Assembly: GCA_910578455.1 (NCBI GenBank) | Contig: CAJTQA010000027.1 | Location: 1-44,984, forward strand | DNA length: 44,984 nucleotides | Direction: 5' to 3' | Source: an uncultured Dorea sp. | Lineage (GTDB): Bacteria; Bacillota; Clostridia; Lachnospirales; Lachnospiraceae | Shown: piece by piece, positions 16,803-25,207 of the stretch | How the letters are laid out: every line of letters begins with the position of its first letter | Position numbering within the stretch: the stretch's first letter is position 1 | The notes under the pieces: generated by a model | Database searches by the model: none | Told to the model about the DNA's origin: nothing | What the model saw: the letters and a program-made list of their open reading frames with translations, nothing else | Translations under genes and position numbers: made by a program

Positions 16803-18661
16803 AATTGTCTGTATGCCTCTGTTATTTTCCGGATCATGCTGCCTGCGTCAATCCCGGCCTGTTTTCTGAGAGTCTCTACATTTCCATGCTCCACATACTG
16901 GTCGGGAATAGACAGTGCCAGCACCTTCACTAATAGGTCTCTTTCTGATACGTATTGTAAAACACGCTGTGCACATGACCCTTCTCCCGAATTTTCTTCT
17001 ATCACCGCAATCAGCTTGTGGCTCTTTGAAAGCTCCGTGATGCGCCCTTCGTCAATGGGCTTTGCAAACCGGGCATTCACAAGGCTGCACCCAAATCCTT
17101 CTTCTTTCAGGCCCTTTCGGACCTTTACTGCCTCCTCAAACATATGCCCGACGCAAAACAGCGCGATATCCTCTTCCTCAAAGATCATCTCGCTCTTTCC
17201 CAGCTCAACCGGAGCGCGGTACTCTTCAAACCCGTCGTATGCGCTCCCCCTTGGATAGCGCAGCGCAATAGGACCGTCAAAGCCCACTGCGAACCGTACC
17301 ATATCCGCAAGCTCCCACTTATTCTTCGGCGACATGACTGTCATGTTGGGGATGCTGCCAAGGTATGACAGGTCAAAAATCCCCTGATGCGTCTCCCCGT
17401 CGCTGCCCACAAGCCCTGCCCGGTCAACTGCGAACACTACCGGCAGCCCCTGCATGCACACGTCATGGACAAGCTGGTCGTACCCCCTCTGGAGAAATGA
17501 GGAGTACACTGCAAACACTGGCTTTACCCCGCCTGCGGCAAGGCCTGCCGCAAACGTCACCCCGTGGCCCTCCGCTATGCCCACGTCGAAAAACTGTTTC
17601 GGATAAAGCTCCCGGAATCTTGAAAGCCCCGTGCCGTCCGCCATAGCCGCCGTAATGGCCGCCAGGTTTTTATTTTTCCTCGCCTCATCGCACATGACCT
17701 TCCCGAACACGTCCGTGTAGGTATCTTTTTTCTTTTTTGCCGTAACCTCCCCAGTCTCGATATCAAAAGGCCCGATCCCGTGAAATTTATCCGGCGCCTT
17801 TTCTGCCGGGGCGTAGCCTTTCCCTTTCTTAGTCATCACATGGACAAGCACTGCCCCGTCTATCCTCTTTGCCTCCCCCAGCACTTTGCAGAGCGCCTTC
17901 ATATCATGTCCCGGGATCGGACCCAGGTAGGTGATCCCCATATCCTCAAAGAACATCCCCGGCACGATGAGCTGTTTGATGCTGCTTTTTGTCTTCCTTA
18001 TATGTCCGATCAGTTTCTCCCCCATGACCGGAACTCTCTCAAGCGTCCTCGTCACGCCTTTTTTCAGCCCTGTATAGAGATCCGCAGTACGCAGCCTGTC
18101 CAGATACCGCGACATGCCGCCTACGTTTTTTGAGATGGACATATCATTATCGTTCAGTATGATGATAAAATTCGTCTCCAGCTGCGCCGCGTTATTGAGG
18201 GCCTCGTATGCCATCCCCCCGGTGAGGGAGCCGTCGCCGATCACCGCGATAACGCTGTAGTCCTCCCCCCTCATATCTCTCGCCTTCACATAGCCAAGCC
18301 CCGCCGAGACGGATGTGGAACTGTGTCCGGTATCAAACGCGTCGCAGGGGCTTTCCTTCCGTTTCGGGAATCCACTCATCCCGCCGTACTGCCTCAGGGT
18401 GTCAAACTGATCCTTTCTCCCGGTAAGGAGCTTGTGGGTGTAGGACTGATGCCCCACATCCCAGATAATCTTGTCCTTCGGGAGCTCAAACATCCGATGG
18501 AGCGCAATGGTAAGCTCTACAACGCCCAGATTGGAGGCGAGGTGCCCCCCGTTTTTACTCGTCTTTTCTATTAAAAACTGGCGGATCTCCTCCGGCAAGA
18601 CGCAAAGCTCGTCAAAGCTTAATCTCTTTATATCGTTTTCTTTCCGTATCCTCTCTAACAT
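16799..18661 (-). CDS. dxs: 1-deoxy-D-xylulose-5-phosphate synthase
   Basis: First step of the MEP isoprenoid pathway, joining pyruvate and glyceraldehyde-3-phosphate with thiamine diphosphate. The 620 residues include GGHLASNLG with His40, the TPP motif IGDGSLTGGMAYEALNNAA starting at 141, and the DRAGLVGSDGETHQG segment in the second domain. The length is normal. It sits directly after ispA, the prenyl-transferase of the same pathway, with a 15-base gap. Confidence 0.98.
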   Translation of the reverse strand: MLERIRKENDIKRLSFDELCVLPEEIRQFLIEKTSKNGGHLASNLGVVELTIALHRMFELPKDKIIWDVGHQSYTHKLLTGRKDQFDTLRQYGGMSGFPKRKESPCDAFDTGHSSTSVSAGLGYVKARDMRGEDYSVIAVIGDGSLTGGMAYEALNNAAQLETNFIIILNDNDMSISKNVGGMSRYLDRLRTADLYTGLKKGVTRTLERVPVMGEKLIGHIRKTKSSIKQLIVPGMFFEDMGITYLGPIPGHDMKALCKVLGEAKRIDGAVLVHVMTKKGKGYAPAEKAPDKFHGIGPFDIETGEVTAKKKKDTYTDVFGKVMCDEARKNKNLAAITAAMADGTGLSRFRELYPKQFFDVGIAEGHGVTFAAGLAAGGVKPVFAVYSSFLQRGYDQLVHDVCMQGLPVVFAVDRAGLVGSDGETHQGIFDLSYLGSIPNMTVMSPKNKWELADMVRFAVGFDGPIALRYPRGSAYDGFEEYRAPVELGKSEMIFEEEDIALFCVGHMFEEAVKVRKGLKEEGFGCSLVNARFAKPIDEGRITELSKSHKLIAVIEENSGEGSCAQRVLQYVSERDLLVKVLALSIPDQYVEHGNVETLRKQAGIDAGSMIRKITEAYRQL

Positions 18662-18676
18662 GGCAAGAAATCCTCT

Positions 18677-19597
18677 CTATCTTTCTCTGTTGATCAAATA
18701 CAGGAGCAATTGTTCCAGATATTCATTTACACCTGGAAGATCCTTAAGCCCCGAAATCGCCTCTCTTGATTTTTCCTCAACAATCCGTTTTGCCTCCGAT
18801 ATGCCGCAGAGCGTCACGTAGGTCGTCTTCTTGTTCTTCTCGTCGCTGTGCACCGGTTTCCCCAGCGCCTCTTCCTGCCCGGTCACATCCAGAATGTCGT
18901 CCTGGATCTGGAACGCGTGGCCGACATTTCCCGCAATCCGCTCCACCGCCTTGACATCCGCATCTTCCGCGCCGCCCAGCACCGCGCCTATCATCATGGA
19001 AGACTCAATGAGAGCCGAAGTCTTCAGCTTATAGATCGTGTCAAGCATATCCCCTGAAACTTCATGCCCTGTTTCCTTTACATCGATGACCTGGCCTCCA
19101 ATCATGCCGTAGATTCCTGCTTTCCTGCTCAGGATTCCAAGGGCCCTCCCCACTTTTGCCGCATCGGCCGTCCTGTCCTCAAAGGCAAGAGCCGCAGTCT
19201 CAAATGCATAATTAAGGAGCGCGTCGCCCGCCAGGATACCCATATCCTCCCCGTACACCACATGGGTCGTCTTCCTTCCCCTGCGGTAGTCGTCATTGTC
19301 CATCGCCGGGAGGTCGTCGTGCACAAGGGAGTAGGTGTGGATCATCTCCTGCGCTGCCATGAAAGAGTGCAGGGCATCCGCATCCTCCTTTCGTTTTACG
19401 CCGCCTGAAAAAAGCAGGTATGTCTCCTGCATCAGCATGGGCCTCAGGCGTTTTCCTCCCGCAAGGAGGCTGTACTCCATTGCTTCCATGATGATTTTCT
19501 GATATCCCTCTTCCTTCGGGAGAAACGTTTTCAGTATCTCCTCAATCTCTCTTACCTTCGCTTTCTGCTGCTCTGAAAACCTGTCTTTAGAATTCAT
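18677..19597 (-). CDS. ispA: Polyprenyl (farnesyl/geranylgeranyl) diphosphate synthase
   Basis: Condenses isopentenyl diphosphate with allylic diphosphates. The start MNSKDRFSEQQ is six bases after AAGGAG and overlaps the xseB 3' end by 11 bases, giving 306 residues. The first aspartate-rich motif is HDDLPAMDNDDYRRG (Asp94, Asp95) and the second is the QIQDDILD segment near 230. GGKRLRP lies near 48-54. Chain length cannot be read from sequence alone. Farnesyl is the usual product for this position in the operon. Confidence 0.96.
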   Translation of the reverse strand: MNSKDRFSEQQKAKVREIEEILKTFLPKEEGYQKIIMEAMEYSLLAGGKRLRPMLMQETYLLFSGGVKRKEDADALHSFMAAQEMIHTYSLVHDDLPAMDNDDYRRGRKTTHVVYGEDMGILAGDALLNYAFETAALAFEDRTADAAKVGRALGILSRKAGIYGMIGGQVIDVKETGHEVSGDMLDTIYKLKTSALIESSMMIGAVLGGAEDADVKAVERIAGNVGHAFQIQDDILDVTGQEEALGKPVHSDEKNKKTTYVTLCGISEAKRIVEEKSREAISGLKDLPGVNEYLEQLLLYLINRER

Positions 19598-19814
19598 GCT
19601 CTTCTCCTTTGTCATCAAGCATAACCATCTTCTTTTCTATCCTGTCTATCTTCTCTCCGCATCGCTTTAAAAGCTCCATGCCTTTATAGTAGAGGTCAAA
19701 GGACTGCTCTAAAGACACATCCTCCTTCTCCATGCCGCGCACTACCTCGTCAAGTCCCGAAAAAATATCCTGGATCCGTTCTCCGCCTTCTCTCTTTTCC
19801 TCATTTACGCTCAT
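19587..19814 (-). CDS. xseB: Exonuclease VII small subunit
   Basis: A 75-residue, mostly helical protein that forms the multimeric stalk of exonuclease VII with XseA. Family features are the IFSGLDEVVRGME and LEQSFDLYYKGMELLKRC stretches, followed by a charged tail. Its ATG overlaps the xseA stop by four bases, as expected for a stoichiometric partner. Confidence 0.94.
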   Translation of the reverse strand: MSVNEEKREGGERIQDIFSGLDEVVRGMEKEDVSLEQSFDLYYKGMELLKRCGEKIDRIEKKMVMLDDKGEEHEF

Positions 19815-21022
19815 AGCCCTAATCCCTCCTCTGCTTTTTCCACAACTGCCGTCACGATGCCGTCTGTAACATAAATCAGCACTTCTTCTCCTTTTTCTGC
19901 CTGCCGGATGCTTTTCATCGCATGCCCGTCCCCTGTCCGGACATAGGAGTACCCCTGCTCAAGCTTTGCCAGGGGAGACAGTCCTTTCATCTTCTCAAGG
20001 TACAGGGAAAACCTGTGCCTTGTTTCTTGAAGGGCGTTCTCCATCCTCCGGCGCATCCTGTCGTCGTAATCCGCCGCCCGCTGCCTGTAATCCCGCAGAA
20101 CATTCTGCGGATGGAGGTAGGAAAGCTTTGTGCGGTACTCCTGCAGCCTCAGCCGCTCTATATCGACCTTCTGAGACAGCAGCCGCCTCATCCTGAGCTT
20201 ATATTCTTCCAGCATGCCCGCCGCCTGCGCGTACTCATACACGGCAAGCTCCGCAGCGGCCGACGGGGTAGGCGCCCTCAAGTCCGCCACGAAATCGGCA
20301 ATGGTGGTATCCGTCTCATGCCCCACCGCTGAAATGACAGGCGTGCGGCAGTTAAAAATCGCCCGGGCCACTTCCTCCTCGTTAAACGCCCACAGATCCT
20401 CCATGGAACCGCCGCCCCTGCCTGCGATGATTACGTCAACGCCCGACTCGTCAAGCGCCTTAAGCCCCTTGGCAATGCTTTCTTTCGCCCCCTCCCCCTG
20501 CACAAGGGCAGGGTACAGCACAAGCTGCACATAGGGGTTGCGCCTCTTCGCCACGTTCATGATATCCCGGATGGCGGCGCCGGTCGGAGCCGTGACGATC
20601 CCGACCCGCCCTGCATACGCCGGGATCTCTTTCTTATACTCCGGGGCAAACATGCCCATCTCAGACAGCTCCCGCTTAAGCGCCTCAAACCGCTCATATA
20701 GCTCCCCTGCGCCTGCAAGGATGATCTCTTTGGCGTAAAGCCTGTAATCGCCGTTTCTCTCATACACGCCGATGCTGCCGAAGACGACGACCTGCTGCCC
20801 TTCGCCCATACGAAAAGAGAGCCCGCCTCGCTGCCCTGCGAACATGGCGCAGGCAATCGTTCCAGACTCATCCTTTAACGAAAAATATATATGTCCCGAC
20901 GTATGGTACTTGCAGTTTGACACTTCGCCCCTGACGTAAATGCGGTTCAGCAGATAGTCCTGGGCGAACATATTCTTGATATATGCATTCACCTGTTTTA
21001 CCGAATATACACTCCGCGCCAT
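19811..21022 (-). CDS. xseA: Exonuclease VII large subunit
   Basis: Catalytic subunit of the single-strand-specific exonuclease VII. The 403 residues contain an N-terminal OB fold (about 1-100, with a GEVSNCKYHTSGHIYFSLKD segment), the catalytic domain with the GRGGGSMEDLWAFNEEEVAR segment near 190-210, and a helical C-terminal part. AAAGGGAG lies six bases before the ATG. It is a little shorter than B. subtilis XseA. Confidence 0.96.
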   Translation of the reverse strand: MARSVYSVKQVNAYIKNMFAQDYLLNRIYVRGEVSNCKYHTSGHIYFSLKDESGTIACAMFAGQRGGLSFRMGEGQQVVVFGSIGVYERNGDYRLYAKEIILAGAGELYERFEALKRELSEMGMFAPEYKKEIPAYAGRVGIVTAPTGAAIRDIMNVAKRRNPYVQLVLYPALVQGEGAKESIAKGLKALDESGVDVIIAGRGGGSMEDLWAFNEEEVARAIFNCRTPVISAVGHETDTTIADFVADLRAPTPSAAAELAVYEYAQAAGMLEEYKLRMRRLLSQKVDIERLRLQEYRTKLSYLHPQNVLRDYRQRAADYDDRMRRRMENALQETRHRFSLYLEKMKGLSPLAKLEQGYSYVRTGDGHAMKSIRQAEKGEEVLIYVTDGIVTAVVEKAEEGLGL

Positions 21023-21034
21023 ATCTTACTCCCT

Positions 21035-21436
21035 TTAAGGATTTACAAGCTTTGCCAGCACTCCATTTATAAATGAGGGGCCGTCGTCGCTGGAATATCT
21101 CTTTGCAAGCTCTACCGCTTCGTTGATGGCAACCCCTGCCGGAACGTCTTCATCCCATTTTATCTCATAGACGGCAAGGCGTAAAATCCCAAGGTCTACC
21201 TTGTTCATCCGCGTTGTCTTCCAGCCTTTTGACGTGTCATTGAGGAGCTTGTCGATCTCCCCAAGTTTCTCCCTGATCTTGGCGGCTTTCGTCCCGATAT
21301 ATTCCAGGTCTTTTTCCTTCGCATCCTCAATCTGCCCGAGATACAGCTCAGCCTGCGCCGGCATCTCCTCCGCCCCGTTAAACTCCATCTCGAACACCAT
21401 CTTAAAGATGTGGTCTCTTAATTCTGTTCTCTTCAC
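21035..21436 (-). CDS. nusB: Transcription antitermination factor NusB
   Basis: RNA-binding helical protein that, with NusE/S10, acts in rRNA antitermination. The 133 residues show a WDEDVPAGVAINEAVELAK segment and a FINGVLAKL C terminus typical of the family. The start is GTG, placed six bases after GGAGGAG, and the upstream yqhY stop abuts it with no gap, so translation is coupled. Confidence 0.95.
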   Translation of the reverse strand: MKRTELRDHIFKMVFEMEFNGAEEMPAQAELYLGQIEDAKEKDLEYIGTKAAKIREKLGEIDKLLNDTSKGWKTTRMNKVDLGILRLAVYEIKWDEDVPAGVAINEAVELAKRYSSDDGPSFINGVLAKLVNP

Positions 21437-21820
21437 TTAATTCTCCTCCGGCATCTCCACTCCGGTAATACGGATATTCACGTCCGCTACATCAAGCCCC
21501 GTCATGTTCTCGATGGCCGCCTTCACTTTTTCCTGAACCTTCGCCGTAGTCTCTTTAATATTGTAGCCGTATTTTAAATTCAGCGTCAGGGCTGCCGTCA
21601 CGATGCCCTCCAGGACATCTACCCTCACGCCCTTCGTCATGGACTTCACCCCGAGCCTGCTCGCGATATCTTTCGGAGAGCTGCCCGCCATGGATGCCAC
21701 GCCGTCCACCTCCATCGCCGCAAGGCCTGCAATCACCGCCACAACCTCATCCGCGATCTTAACTTCCCCAAGATTCTCTTCTGTCTTTATTGTATACGTA
21801 TTCTTCTCTTCTTTACCCAT
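21437..21820 (-). CDS. yqhY: Asp23/Gls24 family protein (YqhY)
   Basis: A 127-residue Asp23/Gls24 domain protein, with GEVKIADEVVAVIAGLA at the start and a NLKYGYNIKETTAKVQEKV segment in the C-terminal half. In Firmicutes YqhY lies beside nusB and has been linked to envelope stress and control of lipid synthesis. The exact role is unknown. AGGAGG lies nine bases before the ATG. It is the first gene of the long operon running to recN. Confidence 0.92.
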   Translation of the reverse strand: MGKEEKNTYTIKTEENLGEVKIADEVVAVIAGLAAMEVDGVASMAGSSPKDIASRLGVKSMTKGVRVDVLEGIVTAALTLNLKYGYNIKETTAKVQEKVKAAIENMTGLDVADVNIRITGVEMPEEN

Positions 21821-21856
21821 TTCATGAAACCTCCTGTCTGGTTTTGCGTAATTTTT

Positions 21857-21884
21857 ATTATAGCAAATTTCTTTTCTTTTGCAA
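21857..21884 (-). promoter_or_regulatory. Promoter of the yqhY-nusB-recN operon
   Basis: Minus-strand TTGCAA (21879-21884) and TATAAT (21857-21862) are 16 bases apart, with an extended -10 (TGC before TATAAT). It lies just after the prfC stop at 21896. Confidence 0.8.
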
Positions 21885-21895
21885 AGTCTTTTAAG

Positions 21896-23497
21896 CTACT
21901 TCGCAAATTCTGTCAGTATCAGCCCCTCGTTCCTCTCCTGGGTCATGCGGATGCTCCACTCGTTCACAAACAGGAGAAGGGGGCGCTCTTTTAAGTCTTT
22001 TACCTTCTTCATGTCCGAGGTCCCCGTAAGCTTGTCCAGGTTAATATCCTCGTTCCCGATCCAGCGGATATGCTCATACGGAAGGCTGTCCATAAGGATC
22101 TCTACATTATATTCGTTTTCCAGCCGGAATTTTAAGACGTCGAACTGAAGGACGCCCACCACTCCCACGATGATCTCTTCCATGCCCGTATTGTATTCCT
22201 GGAAGATCTGGATCGCCCCTTCCTGGGCAATCTGGTTGATCCCTTTGATGAACTGCTTGCGCTTCATCGTGTCCACCTGACGGACTCTCGCAAAATGCTC
22301 CGGCGCGAAAGTCGGAATGCCCTCATAGGCAAACCGGTCGCCCGACGCGGTAAGCGTATCCCCTATGGAAAAGATTCCCGGGTCAAACACGCCGATAATA
22401 TCCCCTCCATAAGCTTTCTCGATGATCTTCCTCTCCTTTGCCATCAGCTGCTGGGGCTGCGACAAGCGCACTTTCTTTCCCCCCTGCATATGGTACACGT
22501 CCATCCCCGCCTCAAACTCTCCCGAGCAGATACGCATAAACGCAATCCTGTCACGGTGGGCTTTGTTCATGTTCGCCTGTATCTTAAAGACAAACGCCGA
22601 AAAGTCCGGCTCCTCCATAGGGTCTATCTTTCCCCTGTCCGACATCCTTGGAAGAGGGGATGTCGTCATCTGAAGGAAATGCTTTAAAAAGGTCTCCACG
22701 CCGAAATTTGTCAGCGCAGAGCCAAAAAATACCGGCGACAGTTCCCCCCTGCCCACAAGCTCCTGGTCAAACTCAGCCCCCGCTCCGTCCTGAAGCTCGA
22801 TCTCCTCCATAAGCCTGTCCTTCTGCTCCGGGGTGATAAGCGCGTCTATCTCCGGGCTGTCAATGGGCACTTTCCGCACTTCCCCCTGGGTCGTTCCCTT
22901 ATGTGTCTCCGAGAATATCTCAACCTTCTTCGTACCTCTGTCATAGACGCCCCGGAATTCCTTCCCGGAGCCGATGGGCCAGTTTACCGGGCAGGTAGCG
23001 ATGCCGAGTTCATTTTCAATGTCGTCCAGAAGTTCAAATGTGTCCATCGCCTCCCGGTCCATCTTATTAATAAATGTAAAGATCGGTATATGGCGCATTG
23101 TACAGACTTTAAACAGTTTCCTCGTCTGCGCCTCCACTCCTTTTGACGCGTCTATCACCATCACCGCGGAATCCGCCGCCATCAGCGTCCGGTACGTGTC
23201 CTCTGAGAAATCCTGATGCCCCGGCGTGTCCAGGATATTGATGCAGTACCCCCCGTAATTAAACTGGAGGACCGAGGATGTCACCGAGATTCCCCTCTCT
23301 TTTTCAATCTCCATCCAGTCGGACACCGCATGCCGCGCCGTCGCCTTCCCCTTTACGCTTCCCGCCAGGTTGATGGCTCCCCCGTAGAGCAGGAACTTTT
23401 CTGTCAGCGTCGTCTTTCCTGCGTCCGGGTGGGAAATAATCGCAAACGTCCTTCTCTTTTCAATCTGTTCTTTTATCTCTTTTGATAGCTCCGCCAT
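21896..23497 (-). CDS. prfC: Peptide chain release factor 3
   Basis: Translational GTPase that recycles RF1/RF2 after peptide release. The 533 residues carry the P-loop SHPDAGKTT at 22-30, G3 DTPGHQDF near 90 and G4 NKMD near 144, followed by EF-Tu-like and RF3 C-terminal domains. GGGAGAG precedes the ATG by nine bases. It occupies the place between spoIIIAH and yqhY where accB/accC lie in B. subtilis. It has its own promoter. Confidence 0.97.
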   Translation of the reverse strand: MAELSKEIKEQIEKRRTFAIISHPDAGKTTLTEKFLLYGGAINLAGSVKGKATARHAVSDWMEIEKERGISVTSSVLQFNYGGYCINILDTPGHQDFSEDTYRTLMAADSAVMVIDASKGVEAQTRKLFKVCTMRHIPIFTFINKMDREAMDTFELLDDIENELGIATCPVNWPIGSGKEFRGVYDRGTKKVEIFSETHKGTTQGEVRKVPIDSPEIDALITPEQKDRLMEEIELQDGAGAEFDQELVGRGELSPVFFGSALTNFGVETFLKHFLQMTTSPLPRMSDRGKIDPMEEPDFSAFVFKIQANMNKAHRDRIAFMRICSGEFEAGMDVYHMQGGKKVRLSQPQQLMAKERKIIEKAYGGDIIGVFDPGIFSIGDTLTASGDRFAYEGIPTFAPEHFARVRQVDTMKRKQFIKGINQIAQEGAIQIFQEYNTGMEEIIVGVVGVLQFDVLKFRLENEYNVEILMDSLPYEHIRWIGNEDINLDKLTGTSDMKKVKDLKERPLLLFVNEWSIRMTQERNEGLILTEFAK

Positions 23498-23545
23498 ATA
23501 CTGAAACTCTCCCGTCTTTCTATTTTTCCTTTTACAGTCTTCTCT

Positions 23546-23573
23546 ATTATATCAAATACTTTTTCCTTTTCAA
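23546..23573 (-). promoter_or_regulatory. Promoter of prfC
   Basis: Minus-strand TTGAAA (23568-23573) and TATAAT (23546-23551) are 16 bases apart, with extended -10 TGA before TATAAT. It separates prfC from the sporulation operon upstream. Confidence 0.8.
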
Positions 23574-23596
23574 GACATTTTAAAAGGAGAAGCTTG

Positions 23597-24232
23597 TCAC
23601 TTCTCCTGGTCATTGATCGGATTGATCACTACGCTCTCCGCAGACACCCCTGTCTTTCTCGTCACGATGTCCGTAATCTGCGCCCGGCTCGCCTCGTTAA
23701 GGTCCTTGGCGTTCACGACTACGTCGGTGGATTCGTCGGAGATGCTCACCACTGCGTCCGTAAATCCTTTGGATGCGAGAAGGGTCTCCGCCGCCGCCTC
23801 TTTTTCAGACATCTCCGTCACCTTTACCATCTGTGAGACGGCATCTTTTTTCTGCTCATTGCTCAGCTCTTTATTGTCGATAATCTGCTGGAGAGTCTCC
23901 TTATTCTTTGCCCGGACCTGCTCCCTTGTCATCTTTGCCTGCGCTACGACCGCATTGGCCTCCCCGCTTGTAAGCACTGCCTCTCCCGGCGTTCCTTCCT
24001 GCCCTTCTTCCCCTTCCGTCTCGCTGTCCTGGCTTTTTATCTCGCCGTCGGCGCTTGCAAGGTCCTCCTCCGAGATATCCAAAAGCTCCTGATTCGCAAG
24101 CTCCGCGCTCATCTTCTGCGCGTCGTCTTTATCGCCAAAAAGCCTCCCTGAATAGTTCAGATATCCCGCCGCCGCGATCATGACTGCCAGCGCCGCTATG
24201 ATCATCTGATTTTTCTTGAAAATATTTTTCAC
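23597..24232 (-). CDS. spoIIIAH: Stage III sporulation protein AH
   Basis: Mother-cell ring protein that docks with forespore SpoIIQ across the engulfment membranes. The start is a GTG (VKNIFKKNQM) six bases after GGAGGA, giving 211 residues. A single N-terminal membrane segment (about 9-28) is followed by an acidic linker (about 45-90) and a C-terminal ring-building domain (about 120-205), including VVVNAKDLNEASRAQITDIV. It is the last gene of spoIIIA. No clear terminator was seen after it. Confidence 0.93.
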   Translation of the reverse strand: MKNIFKKNQMIIAALAVMIAAAGYLNYSGRLFGDKDDAQKMSAELANQELLDISEEDLASADGEIKSQDSETEGEEGQEGTPGEAVLTSGEANAVVAQAKMTREQVRAKNKETLQQIIDNKELSNEQKKDAVSQMVKVTEMSEKEAAAETLLASKGFTDAVVSISDESTDVVVNAKDLNEASRAQITDIVTRKTGVSAESVVINPINDQEK

Positions 24233-24258
24233 CTTGTTTCCTCCTCCTATTAAACATT

Positions 24259-24885
24259 TCATTCTTTTTTTACTATTCTAATCTTATGCGTGTCTATTCC
24301 AAATAATGCCTGAACTGACTCAGTTATATTCTGCACTGCCACCGCGTCATCGCCTCCTTCTGCTACGACCACCACCCCCTCGACCCGGGGAGCCACCTCC
24401 TTGCTGACGTAGGGCGCCTGGCCTTTCTGGCCTCCCCCGCTGCCCCCGAAACTTCCGGAGGCCTCCCCGCAGTAGACGGTGGACTCTCCCCTGGAACTGT
24501 TCTTCGTCTCCCTCATCCCTCCCTGGCTGTCTTCTTCGCTCACGGATTCGTCCGTGCCCTCCACATCCTTCTCCACGATTTTTTCCGCCGATTCCTTCAG
24601 CGTAATCATGACGGTCACATCCCCCGCCCCCTTCATCTGGGACAGGACTTCTTCCAGCTGTCTCTCCATGCGCGCTGCATACTCCTGCTCCGTTATGTTC
24701 TCCCCGCTCCCTGAGTCTTCTCCTTCTCTCCACCCCTCATCCTCCCCCGTCTCTGCCCCTTTCCTCCCTCTCTCCACAGGAATCGCAATGACAAGAAGGA
24801 GCACCCCGAAAAGAAACGCAATCAGCAGCCGGTCTTTCCTCTCCCCCCAGTTTTTAAGCCTTCTGATCCATTCATCTTTCTTCAT
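24259..24885 (-). CDS. spoIIIAG: Stage III sporulation protein AG
   Basis: Forms the large ring of the mother-cell side of the feeding channel. The start MKKDEWIRRLK overlaps the spoIIIAF stop by 14 bases and gives 208 residues. A membrane helix lies at about 20-37. The ring-forming domain has a long Gly/Ser/Glu-rich insertion (about 100-155), followed by VEGVVVVAEGGDDAVAVQ and a C-terminal FGIDTHKIRIVK segment. A longer in-frame start inside spoIIIAF was rejected. Confidence 0.93.
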   Translation of the reverse strand: MKKDEWIRRLKNWGERKDRLLIAFLFGVLLLVIAIPVERGRKGAETGEDEGWREGEDSGSGENITEQEYAARMERQLEEVLSQMKGAGDVTVMITLKESAEKIVEKDVEGTDESVSEEDSQGGMRETKNSSRGESTVYCGEASGSFGGSGGGQKGQAPYVSKEVAPRVEGVVVVAEGGDDAVAVQNITESVQALFGIDTHKIRIVKKE

Positions 24886-25198
24886 CAACCTGAATCTCCT
24901 CCACTTCAATGTCTCCGATGCCAGCCTCCTCATATCCGTACCTTTCAAGGTACTGGGCGGCATGTTCCATCTCTTCTATCTTTTTTTCATATTCCCTGCT
25001 TTTGTAGAAATTCATCACCTGTCCGTCTGTTCCTAAAATCTTCAGTACCGGCGCCGCCATCATAAATACAAGCACCAGCCCGGTAAAAAAACGGATATAT
25101 TTTTTGTAGCCGGAATCCGGCAGAGCATGGAAGACCGCCGTAATCAGGATCAGATATACGGACAGGTCCTGCGCCCATTCATAAAGATACCGAAACAT
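24872..25198 (-). CDS. spoIIIAF: Stage III sporulation protein AF, short form
   Basis: Two membrane helices (about 10-27 and 35-53) match the N-terminal half of SpoIIIAF. The protein then ends at residue 108 after a helical acidic tail. B. subtilis SpoIIIAF is about 206 residues and carries a ring-building domain after the helices, which is absent here. spoIIIAG starts in another frame before the stop, so there is no split remainder. It is identified mainly by position between AE and AG and by the YIRFFTGLVLVFMMAAPVL segment. Confidence 0.82.
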   Translation of the reverse strand: MFRYLYEWAQDLSVYLILITAVFHALPDSGYKKYIRFFTGLVLVFMMAAPVLKILGTDGQVMNFYKSREYEKKIEEMEHAAQYLERYGYEEAGIGDIEVEEIQVDEER

Positions 25199-25207
25199 AA
25201 CCCCTCC

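Noticed and set aside
24347..24733. Alternative frame of 128 codons inside spoIIIAG
   Set aside because: Gly/Arg-rich translation produced by the Gly/Ser-coding insertion of spoIIIAG; it has no start signal.
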